DNA of 13,399 bases from Verrucomicrobiaceae bacterium. GTDB taxonomy: Bacteria; Verrucomicrobiota; Verrucomicrobiae; Verrucomicrobiales; Akkermansiaceae. Below are positions 7,575 through 13,399 of this stretch, piece after piece; position 1 is the stretch's first letter, and every line of letters begins with the position of its first letter. The stretch covers positions 1 to 13,399 of the forward strand of contig RPOS01000085.1 in assembly GCA_003820635.1 (NCBI GenBank). The letters run 5' to 3'. The notes beneath the pieces are model-generated. The model ran no database searches. It saw nothing but the letters and a program-made list of their open reading frames with translations, and was not told the DNA's origin. Both the position numbers and the translations under genes were made by a program.

Positions 7575-7637
7575 GCCTGCCATGTGACACAAACGCCACA
7601 GGACTCGGAAGAAGAAAATGCAGCCGACATGGCAGGC
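7575..7637. repeat. 11-bp perfect inverted repeat upstream of the cassette
   Basis: GCCTGCCATGT at 7575-7585 is matched by its exact reverse complement ACATGGCAGGC at 7627-7637, with 41 nt between the arms. The element lies between the end of the AsmA-like gene and the start of cassette gene D. It could be a paired operator, a hairpin in the leader RNA of the cassette, or the ends of a tiny decayed element. The inner sequence shows no further pairing and no target-site duplication was seen. Confidence 0.6.
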
Positions 7638-7660
7638 TATTCAACTTGCGGTCAGGCAGC

Positions 7661-7686
7661 AAAAACCGGGCTTTCGTCACGGTTCC
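7661..7686 (-). terminator. Possible weak intrinsic terminator of the AsmA-like gene
   Basis: On the minus strand the end of the AsmA-like gene reads GGAACCG, an 11-nt loop that includes the stop codon, then CGGTTTTT. Five Watson-Crick pairs (AACCG/CGGTT) plus G-T wobble pairs form the stem, and the T-run overlaps the 3' arm. The stem is short, so readthrough into the cassette is possible. Confidence 0.35.
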
Positions 7687-9212
7687 TCACGCTTGGTCGG
7701 CGGCTCCGGCTCCCCTGGCTTGCGCCCGCCGCCGCCAAGCAACTGATCGAGGAGTCCGCTCACTTCGCGCACGTCCAAGCCGCTTTTCTCGATGGCCTTG
7801 GCGGCCTTTTCCACCGCTTGGGCCGGCTCCTGGCCGAGCAGCGAGCGTGCGAGATTGACGACCTCGTCGGCGGACTCAGGCAGTTTCTCAAGCATTCGGA
7901 GGCCTGCAGCGAGGATCAAGCGGTCGGTGAGATCCTCCTTGGGTTTGTCAATGGTTCCGGTGACACGCACGGGTGCCCAGAGCATGCCGCGCTCGCCGGG
8001 CTGCAAAACATGGGATTCCGCACCGGGGATGGATGCCAAGGCGCCGGGCACCAGCCCGAGGCGCAGCATGCCATCGAGCTCCCGCCCGCGGATGAGCACG
8101 CGCCCCTCCAGCCGCGCCAAGCCCTCACTGGCGAGCACGATCTCGTTGAGCTCGATCAAGTCCTTTTCCCAACGCCAATCGGCATGGGCCTCGCTAAGTG
8201 AAAGCATGCGGAAACGGCGGGTGTCGGCATAGGCCGCCAGCGCGTCGAGCACCGGAAGAGCGGTGAGCGTGCCGTTGCGCAGCACCAGATGGCCGCGGGC
8301 TGAGGACTTGCCGGAATGGTTGTCTGCGGAAAAATCCGTGCTGATCTCGCCAATGAGGCGCTTCGCCCAGGTCTCGCTGAGGACTTCCTCGCATTTCACG
8401 CCGGAAACTCCGCCTTGGAGGGCGAAGCGCCGCGTTTCCCGATCCCACTCGCCGGATGCCGTGATGAGCCCGCCGCTCCATGCGCTGGCCGAGAGGCTGG
8501 TCAGGAAAACCGCGCCGTCTTGATGGCGGAGGCGCGCTTGATCGAGGCGGATCACCGGCAGAGGGCGGATGGGAATTTGAATTTCGCCATCAGCGAGCTC
8601 AACGCGGTGGGATTGTTTCCCGCCGTCCGGCTGCAAGATCACACGCATGCCGGAAATGGAGAGCGGGCCTTCATCCAACTGCGCTTGCACGATCATCTCG
8701 CCGATTTCCATGCCCTGCAGTTCCACCTTCCTGGGCGGCCACTTCTGTTTTTTGTGTGGCGTCTGGCTTGAGCGCGTTTCCGCGGGTTTGGCCAGCAGCG
8801 CGGCGGCAGATGCGGATTGCTTGGTCGCATCCAGAGAAATCCCGACACGGCGCACCCGCGTGTCGCGGATTTCCCACACCCCGCGGCGCAGTCCGCCGAT
8901 GCCGACCTCGGTGTGCAGGCCATCCAGCCGCAACTCCCGCACGATCCCCTGCCCCGTGGCATGAAACGCGTCCGCATCCACCGCCATACCATCCCAGCGG
9001 AATGGCGTGAATTTCCCCGTGACACCCGCCACGGCACCGGCCTTTTCCGAAAGCAGCCGCCGGAAAGCCTCGCTGTGCAAATACCCGCGCACCGCCACGC
9101 ATAGCAGCCCTGCGGCCAGCAGGCACACCACGATGAGCCCGATCGCCGTGCGGGCCAGCCAGCCGCCCGTGCCTGCCGCGCCGCCGCGCCTTCTTCTCAA
9201 TGTCCGACTCAT
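7677..9212 (-). CDS. AsmA-like inner-membrane-anchored envelope protein
   Basis: 511 aa. An arginine-rich start (SRTLRRRRGG) precedes one membrane helix (about 21-42). A long periplasmic region of alternating beta-strands follows, with repeated segments such as LVLRNGTLTALPVLDAL and ARLEGRVLIRGRELDGML. Near residues 414-432 lies VRVTGTIDKPKEDLTDRL, close to the 'v.GTl..P' signature at the end of AsmA/TamB-like C-terminal domains. The family is linked to phospholipid and outer-membrane homeostasis, which is probably its role. The Ala/Glu-rich C-terminal tail (433-511) is likely helical and ends in a charged Pro-rich stretch. The ATG at 9212 is preferred over a longer open frame to 9377 because it places the membrane helix correctly and leaves a 167-bp divergent gap to the fumarase gene. 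It reads toward the cassette; common transcription is unproven. Confidence 0.75.
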   Translation of the reverse strand: MSRTLRRRRGGAAGTGGWLARTAIGLIVVCLLAAGLLCVAVRGYLHSEAFRRLLSEKAGAVAGVTGKFTPFRWDGMAVDADAFHATGQGIVRELRLDGLHTEVGIGGLRRGVWEIRDTRVRRVGISLDATKQSASAAALLAKPAETRSSQTPHKKQKWPPRKVELQGMEIGEMIVQAQLDEGPLSISGMRVILQPDGGKQSHRVELADGEIQIPIRPLPVIRLDQARLRHQDGAVFLTSLSASAWSGGLITASGEWDRETRRFALQGGVSGVKCEEVLSETWAKRLIGEISTDFSADNHSGKSSARGHLVLRNGTLTALPVLDALAAYADTRRFRMLSLSEAHADWRWEKDLIELNEIVLASEGLARLEGRVLIRGRELDGMLRLGLVPGALASIPGAESHVLQPGERGMLWAPVRVTGTIDKPKEDLTDRLILAAGLRMLEKLPESADEVVNLARSLLGQEPAQAVEKAAKAIEKSGLDVREVSGLLDQLLGGGGRKPGEPEPPTKREEP

Positions 9213-9338
9213 CGCCGTCACGCTAGCCGCGCCCCACGCCACCGCAAGCCTCTGATGGGACCGGGCGCTTGTGCCACCTGGCCACCCCGCGCATTTTGCG
9301 ATTCGCCGCGCCCGTTTTGCCGCCGGGCGGGAAACCGG

Positions 9339-9367
9339 TTGCGCATGGCTGGCTGCAAACCTAGAAC
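9339..9367 (+). promoter_or_regulatory. Possible fumarase promoter giving a nearly leaderless mRNA
   Basis: TTGCGC (9339-9344) and TAGAAC (9362-9367) each match four of six sigma-70 consensus bases and are spaced exactly 17 nt apart. Initiation would fall near 9374, only about six bases before the ATG at 9380. The ATG is not preceded by a Shine-Dalgarno motif, which fits a leaderless transcript. A chance match in GC-rich DNA cannot be excluded. Confidence 0.3.
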
Positions 9368-9379
9368 TCCGCCGCAACC

Positions 9380-11014
9380 ATGGCCGACAAACCTTTTTTC
9401 TATCAGGATCCCTTCCCGCTCGGACCGGACACCACCGAATACGAGTGCCTCAGCACGGAGCACATCTCGGTTTCCGAATTCGATGGCAAACCCGTTCTCA
9501 AGATCGCGCCCGAGGGTCTCACCCTGCTCGCCGCCGAGGCGATCAAGGCGATCAACTTCACGCTGCGCCCCGCACACCTCGCCCAGGTGGCCGCCATCCT
9601 CGATGATCCGGAGGCCTCGGAAAACGACCGCATGGTCGCCCTGATGATGCTCAAGAACGCGGAAATCGCCTCCCATGGCATCCTGCCATTCTGCCAGGAC
9701 ACCGGCACCGCCACCATCGTCGGCAAGAAGGGCCAGCAGGTCTGGACCGGTTGCGACGACGCGGAGTTCCTTTCCAAGGGAATCTATCAGACCTACATCC
9801 ACGAGAACCTGCGCTACTCGCAGACCGCGCCGCTCACAATGTATGACGAGGTCAACACCAAGACCAACCTGCCGGCACAGATCGACCTCTACGCCACCGA
9901 GGGAGATGCCTACAAGTTCCTCTTTGTCAGCAAGGGCGGCGGCTCGGCGAACAAGACATTTCTCTATCAGGAAACCAAGGCCCTGCTCAACCCGGCCCGC
10001 CTCAAGGAGTTCTGCATCGAGAAAATGAAGTCGCTCGGCACCGCCGCCTGCCCGCCCTATCATTTGGCGTTCGTCATCGGTGGCACATCCGCGGAGAACT
10101 GCCTCAAAACGGTGAAGCTGGCTTCCACCAAATACTACGACGCCCTTCCCACCGAGGGCAACGAGCACGGCCAGGCCTTCCGTGATCTGGAGCTTGAAAA
10201 AGAACTGCTGCAATTGGCGCGCGAGATCGGCATCGGCGCGCAGTTCGGCGGCAAATACTTCGCGCTCGACGTGCGCGTCGTCCGCCTGCCGCGCCACGGT
10301 GCGTCCTGCCCGGTCGGCATCGGCGTTTCATGCTCTGCGGACCGCCAGGCCAAGGCGAAGATCACCAAGGACGGCATCTTTCTCGAAAAGCTCGAAAAGA
10401 ACCCCGGCCGTTTCATCCCGGAGAAATACCGCGATTGGAAGTTCAAGGGCGTGGCCATCAACCTCGACCTCGGCATGGAGGAGACGCTCAAGACGCTGCA
10501 CAAGTATCCCGTCACCACCGCGCTCTCACTCACAGGAACCATCATCGTCGCGCGGGACATCGCCCACGCCAAGCTCAAGGAGATCCTGGAAAAAGAGGGC
10601 GAACTGCCCGAATACTTCAAAAAATATCCCGTTTACTACGCCGGCCCCGCCAAGACCCCCGCGGGCATGGCCTCCGGTTCGTTCGGCCCCACCACCGCCG
10701 GGCGGATGGACAGCTACGTGGATCTTTTCCAATCGCACGGCGGCTCGATGGTGATGCTGGCCAAGGGCAACCGCAGCAAGGCCGTCACCGACGCCTGCAA
10801 GAAACACGGCGGCTTCTACCTCGGCTCCGCCGGCGGACCCGCCGCACTGCTTGCCAAGGAAAACATCAAGAGCCAGGAAGTCGTCGCGTTTCCGGAGCTC
10901 GGCATGGAAGCCGTGTGGAAAATCACCGTGGAGAATTTCCCCGCGTTCATCCTCGTCGATGACAAGGGCAACGACTTCTTCACCCAGCTGAGCTCCTGCC
11001 CGGTTTGCGCCTGA
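9380..11014 (+). CDS. fumA: Fumarate hydratase, class I (4Fe-4S)
   Basis: 544 aa. Catalyses reversible hydration of fumarate to L-malate in the TCA cycle, in the cytoplasm. The N-terminal Fumerase domain contains all three cysteines known to bind the [4Fe-4S] cluster in E. coli FumA, at the same residue numbers: Cys105 in LPFCQDTGT, Cys224 in [17 protein letters not shown] and Cys318 in PVGIGVSC. The C-terminal domain carries the diagnostic stretches [40 protein letters not shown] and [10 protein letters not shown]. Length matches the single-chain FumA/FumB form (about 548 aa) rather than the split alpha/beta form. The cluster makes the enzyme oxygen-sensitive, a family property. The symbol is used for the family; fumB would be equally valid by sequence. 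It is divergent from the AsmA-like gene and 70 bp ahead of a secreted-protein gene. Confidence 0.97.
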   Translation: MADKPFFYQDPFPLGPDTTEYECLSTEHISVSEFDGKPVLKIAPEGLTLLAAEAIKAINFTLRPAHLAQVAAILDDPEASENDRMVALMMLKNAEIASHGILPFCQDTGTATIVGKKGQQVWTGCDDAEFLSKGIYQTYIHENLRYSQTAPLTMYDEVNTKTNLPAQIDLYATEGDAYKFLFVSKGGGSANKTFLYQETKALLNPARLKEFCIEKMKSLGTAACPPYHLAFVIGGTSAENCLKTVKLASTKYYDALPTEGNEHGQAFRDLELEKELLQLAREIGIGAQFGGKYFALDVRVVRLPRHGASCPVGIGVSCSADRQAKAKITKDGIFLEKLEKNPGRFIPEKYRDWKFKGVAINLDLGMEETLKTLHKYPVTTALSLTGTIIVARDIAHAKLKEILEKEGELPEYFKKYPVYYAGPAKTPAGMASGSFGPTTAGRMDSYVDLFQSHGGSMVMLAKGNRSKAVTDACKKHGGFYLGSAGGPAALLAKENIKSQEVVAFPELGMEAVWKITVENFPAFILVDDKGNDFFTQLSSCPVCA

Positions 11015-11028
11015 GGCGGTCTGATTTC

Positions 11029-11058
11029 TTGCAACGCTGCAATCACCGGGCATACTCT
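11029..11058 (+). promoter_or_regulatory. Small dyad and weak promoter-like sequence after the fumarase
   Basis: The 70-bp gap contains TTGCA-ACGC-TGCAA (11029-11042), a perfect 5-bp dyad. Its left part, TTGCAA, can also be read as a -35 box 16 nt before CATACT (11051-11056). Each matches four of six consensus bases. No T-run follows the dyad, so it is not a clear terminator. It may be a promoter or operator for the downstream secreted-protein gene. Confidence 0.22.
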
Positions 11059-11084
11059 GCTGAGCCAGCCCGGCTCCCAATGCC

Positions 11085-12332
11085 ATGAAATCACTCCACC
11101 TTTCCACCATCGCGGCCATCGCTCTCTGCCAGCCTGCGTTCGCCCAAGCACCTGCCGCCTTTGAAACTCCCGTCGTGCTCAAGGCAGCGGACCTATTGCC
11201 CGCCGAAATGCTCCAAGGCCCCACGCACCGCGTCCGCGAGCAGGTGGTGACCGATGGTTTCCTCGCGCACTTCGAGATCGACACCGACTTCGGCACCTTC
11301 GAGGCCGTGGGCGTGCCCCAGGTCCAACGCCGCATCATCGAGGCCGAAGCGATCCGCAAGCTCGTGGAGACCTCAAAGGGTGATCTTTTCGCGGAAGGGC
11401 TGAAACGCTCCGTGACCCAGCCGATCGACGCGGTCAAAAACATCGCCAAGGATCCCGTCACCTCGATCAAGCGCGCGCCGAAAACCGTCGGCCACTTCTT
11501 CAGCAAGGTGGGCGCATCGGTCGGTCGCGGCGCGGAAAAGGTCAAACAAAGCAGCGAGGAAGGCAAATCCCCCTCCGCCGGTGACATCGGCAACGCCGCT
11601 AAAAACGCCGCCGGTTTCGACAAAGCGAGGCTCGACACCGCCAAGCAACTCGGCGTGGACCCCTACACGGACAACGCCCGCCTGCAGGAGGAAATGAACA
11701 AGGTGACCTGGGCCTTTTTCGCCGGCGGCCTGCCGCTGCGCGTCGGCGCGGCCGTGGCCTCCGCCGGCATCGCCGTGACCGCCACCAACATGGTGGGAGT
11801 CCCGGAGGAAACCTACGCGCTCACCCAGGCCGAACTCGCATTGCGCGACAACCGCTCTCTAACAGCCATGGGCCTGAAAGAGGGGGACATCAAGGATTTC
11901 CAGATCCAGCCGAATCTCAGCACCACGCGCCGCCACCGCATCGTCAAGGCGCTGGAAGCGCTGCCGGGTGCCGCCGGCCGCGGCCGCATCATCCTGTTGG
12001 CCAACTCCTGCGAGACCACCGCCCAGGCGGATTTCCTCGTTGCCGCGCTTGCCATGCTCGCCGAGCGCCAGGCATCCGGCGCTGCGGATTACAAGGACCT
12101 GCATGTCTTCGGCCGCCTGCCGGGAGCCACCACAGCCAGCGGCACGCTGGAAGTGCCCGCGCCGGTCGATCACGTCACATGGACGGAGCAAGTCGCCGGT
12201 TTCGCCCAGCGCGATGACCTCGGCACGGCACCCAAGCTGCTCGTTCACACAGGCCGGCTTTCCGAAGCGACGCTGGCGGGTTTCACGGCCGCCGGTTGGA
12301 AAACCGCCGCCGTCGCCTACCCGCTGCGTTGA
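11085..12332 (+). CDS. Secreted protein of unknown function
   Basis: 415 aa; I do not recognise the family. The N-terminus MKSLHLSTIAAIALCQPAFA|Q is a standard Sec signal peptide (cleavage near residue 20), so the protein is likely periplasmic or outer-membrane associated. Residues 41-100 look globular. Residues 105-180 are rich in Lys, Ala, Ser and Gly (KRAPKTVGHFFSKVGASVGR) and are probably helical or disordered. Around 190-206 lies LGVDPYTDNARLQEEMNKV, followed by a small-residue hydrophobic stretch (208-240) that could be a membrane-inserting glycine-zipper helix. The C-terminal third (about 298-415) reads like an alternating alpha/beta domain (GRIILLANSCETTAQADFLVAAL; KLLVHTGRLSEATLAGF). 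It has one cysteine after signal removal (Cys309). It is convergent with the broken transporter gene, their stop codons lying 1 nt apart. Confidence 0.8.
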   Translation: MKSLHLSTIAAIALCQPAFAQAPAAFETPVVLKAADLLPAEMLQGPTHRVREQVVTDGFLAHFEIDTDFGTFEAVGVPQVQRRIIEAEAIRKLVETSKGDLFAEGLKRSVTQPIDAVKNIAKDPVTSIKRAPKTVGHFFSKVGASVGRGAEKVKQSSEEGKSPSAGDIGNAAKNAAGFDKARLDTAKQLGVDPYTDNARLQEEMNKVTWAFFAGGLPLRVGAAVASAGIAVTATNMVGVPEETYALTQAELALRDNRSLTAMGLKEGDIKDFQIQPNLSTTRRHRIVKALEALPGAAGRGRIILLANSCETTAQADFLVAALAMLAERQASGAADYKDLHVFGRLPGATTASGTLEVPAPVDHVTWTEQVAGFAQRDDLGTAPKLLVHTGRLSEATLAGFTAAGWKTAAVAYPLR

Positions 12333-12333
12333 C

Positions 12334-12960
12334 TCACACTTTTTCCCTGCGGGAACGCTCCAGATAGGCCCGGTCCACCGGGTATTTCCAGAGGACGAAA
12401 AACGCGAGGATCATCAACAGCGGCCCACTGAGAAAGGTCATCATGGCGGTGTTGCGTGTGGCCTCGGACGTTTGTTGCGCGGCACCGGAAACCATGCCGG
12501 CGGCATTCACCAACTGCCTCGTGAAGAGCAGGCCCACACCCATGCAGGCCTTGCAGAAAAAGCTGAACAACACGGCATAACTGCCATCCCGCAGGACACC
12601 GGTGCGATGCTGGTTCTGCTCCGAAAGATCCGCCACCAGTGAGTTGGTGAGCGGCCCGAGGATGCCGCAGCCACCCCACCAGAGCGACTGGCCAAAGGCG
12701 AAGACCACGGTGGCCAGCGGCAGTGTCCAGGCACCCAGCGCGAGGGTGGCTCCGGGTTTCAACAGACCTCCCATGAAGATGACATACAAGGCCAGCCCTC
12801 CCACCACACAGAAGACCATGCCGGTGTAGGCGGCGAACTTTTTCTCGCGCTTTCGTGTGAGCCATGTCTGGAAAAGCGAGCCCAGCGCGAATGACAGTGT
12901 CCCGCCGCTCCCCGACGGAATGTCTGAATTGTCACGCTGAGGTAAGCTATGACCGGGCAA
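12334..12960 (-). pseudogene. 5'-truncated MFS transporter, GPH/MFS_2 type, C-terminal half only
   Basis: About 190 recognisable residues, starting near 12912 (SGGTLSFALGSLFQTWLTRK) and ending in KYPVDRAYLERSRREKV. They hold roughly five membrane segments corresponding to helices 8-12 of a 12-helix transporter. The loop NSLVADLSEQNQHRTGVLRDGSYAVLF matches the 'ADvvDydE.ktG.rreG' region of the glycoside-pentoside-hexuronide/MelB-like family. The frame stays open only to 12960 and offers a TTG there, but the 16 or so extra residues do not look like transporter sequence. A full protein needs about 200 more N-terminal residues, and there is no room because ccsA ends at 13058. It is therefore a remnant, not a complete gene. 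The reading frame of the remaining part is intact, so the truncation may be recent, or it may be an assembly junction. Confidence 0.7.
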
Positions 12961-13060
12961 CCGAGCCGACCATGAATCCCAAAGACGACAAGACCAACGA
13001 GCACAACGCCCAGGTGCCGCGTGACCACCCGCAATTTAAAAAAGCCCGGCGTATGAATCA
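12905..13060 (+). pseudogene. Possible remnant of a c-type cytochrome reading on the plus strand
   Basis: Between the truncated transporter and ccsA, the plus strand encodes a hydrophilic stretch with a haem-binding motif: TECLNCHAEVSYDRATEP, then MNPKDDKTNEH and PRDHPQFKK. CXXCH followed later by a 'HPQF' motif recalls multihaem cytochromes, and the third codon positions from 12972 on are GC-rich in this frame. The frame has no own start that escapes the transporter antisense and no stop before it enters ccsA antisense. Loss of one base in the A6 run at 13038-13043 would give a stop soon after. Chance coding is possible; the stretch is short. Confidence 0.25.
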
Positions 13061-13072
13061 TGCGCCGCTGGC
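13038..13072 (-). terminator. Intrinsic terminator of ccsA
   Basis: On the minus strand, overlapping the ccsA stop, GCC-AG-CGGCG is followed by ATG-ATT-CAT and then CGCCG-GGC and six Ts. Arms of 5 bp plus 3 bp outside an AG bulge, and an inner ATG/CAT pair beyond one C-A mismatch, give a compact GC-rich hairpin directly before the T-run. This is the best terminator in the window. It indicates that transcription of ccsA ends before the transporter remnant. Confidence 0.65.
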
Positions 13073-13399
13073 GACCTCGAACCCGGCAGCCGTGGCATCC
13101 CGCTTGTCAGCCTCGCGGAAGCTCCGCCATGCCCTGGCCGGCAGGCGGCTGAGCAGGATGAAAACCACTTGGGCGATGATGAAACCGATCAGCCATGGGA
13201 AAGCCTTGTCCATGAAGCCGTAGGAATGGAGACCCACGCCGAGCATGTTCACGCCGAACCATGAAAAGGCGGTGATGGCGTTGCCGAAGATCGCCATGGC
13301 CATGATGCCGCGCTGGCGGATGAATCCACCCCAGCGCGCGTGAAGGATGAGCGCGCACCACAGCACGATGAGCAGCGCGCCGTTTTCCTTGGGATCCCA
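13058..13399 (-). CDS. ccsA: Cytochrome c biogenesis protein CcsA/ResC-like, C-terminal part
   Basis: 113 C-terminal residues; the 5' part lies beyond the right edge. The visible sequence begins exactly with WDPKENGALLIVLWCALI, the end of the tryptophan-rich WWD haem-handling motif of system II cytochrome c maturation proteins. Membrane segments follow (LLIVLWCALIL, MAMAIFGNAITAFSWFGV, WLIGFIIAQVVFILL). Between the second and third is GVGLHSYGF, with the conserved histidine expected to contact haem. CcsA acts with CcsB/ResB in the cytoplasmic membrane to deliver haem to apocytochromes. WDPKEN in place of WDPKET/W is a variant I associate with large CcsA-type proteins of the PVC group and deltaproteobacteria. 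It ends in a charged tail and an intrinsic terminator. Whether it is fused to a CcsB domain cannot be seen here. Confidence 0.9.
   Translation of the reverse strand, partial: WDPKENGALLIVLWCALILHARWGGFIRQRGIMAMAIFGNAITAFSWFGVNMLGVGLHSYGFMDKAFPWLIGFIIAQVVFILLSRLPARAWRSFREADKRDATAAGFEVASGA

Noticed and set aside
7424..8201. Plus-strand open frames across the gap before cassette gene D and into the AsmA-like gene
   Set aside because: They have no family features, and the AsmA-like gene on the other strand is better supported by its membrane helix and C-terminal signature.
9218..10297. Minus-strand open frame (359 codons) opposite fumA
   Set aside because: fumA is certain from its cysteines and motifs; the antisense frame is a by-product of its codon use.
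10526..11644. Minus-strand open frame (372 codons) across the fumA end and the next gene
   Set aside because: Spans two plus-strand genes and their gap without any recognisable feature.
12344..12357. TTCCC-TGC-GGGAA hairpin near the convergent stops as a terminator
   Set aside because: The T-run lies before the stem on the plus strand and there is none after it on either strand, and the hairpin is inside the transporter reading frame.
12864..13223. Plus-strand frame with CXXCH taken as a complete gene
   Set aside because: Its beginning is antisense to the transporter and its second half is antisense to ccsA; only the middle (about 12905-13060) could be genuine remnant sequence.
1..13399. 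CRISPR arrays, tRNA or rRNA genes, insertion sequences, defence systems
   Set aside because: No regularly spaced repeats, cloverleaf-like segments, transposase motifs or nuclease/helicase genes were seen on either strand.

Overview
The window looks like chromosomal DNA from a GC-rich member of the Verrucomicrobiota, probably Verrucomicrobiales. The main reason is a complete four-gene 'Verru_Chthon cassette' (families D, B, C and A), which is known essentially from that phylum. Placement below phylum level is inference. No rRNA, tRNA, CRISPR array, insertion sequence or phage gene was seen.

Layout. Bases 1-1697 (minus strand) hold a lipoprotein/DevCA-type ABC exporter pair: a permease and the first 180 residues of its ATPase, which runs off the left edge. 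Bases 1836-7475 (minus strand) form one tightly nested operon. It encodes three pseudopilin-like proteins (D, B, C), a very large fourth member (A, 1021 aa) and a small secreted protein. Each gene overlaps the next by 4 to 17 nt. Bases 7677-9212 (minus strand) encode an AsmA-like envelope protein, separated from the cassette by 201 bp that contain an 11-bp inverted repeat. On the plus strand follow a class I (4Fe-4S) fumarate hydratase (9380-11014) and an unrecognised secreted protein (11085-12332). The right end (minus strand) holds the C-terminal half of an MFS/GPH-type sugar transporter whose N-terminal half is missing, a short stretch that may be the remains of a plus-strand haem protein, and the C-terminal 113 residues of a CcsA-type cytochrome c biogenesis protein ending in an intrinsic terminator.

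How it fits together. The order and properties of cassette genes D-B-C-A match the minor pseudopilin block gspH-gspI-gspJ-gspK of type II secretion. D, B and C keep the Glu at mature position +5. A, like GspK, lacks it and carries two NLN motifs resembling those of GspK. I therefore read the cassette as a divergent pseudopilus-tip module with an enormous GspK-like subunit, together with a secreted partner. That reading is inference from sequence patterns. The fumarase is a housekeeping TCA-cycle enzyme. The right end looks like a deletion scar between a transporter and cytochrome-maturation genes.
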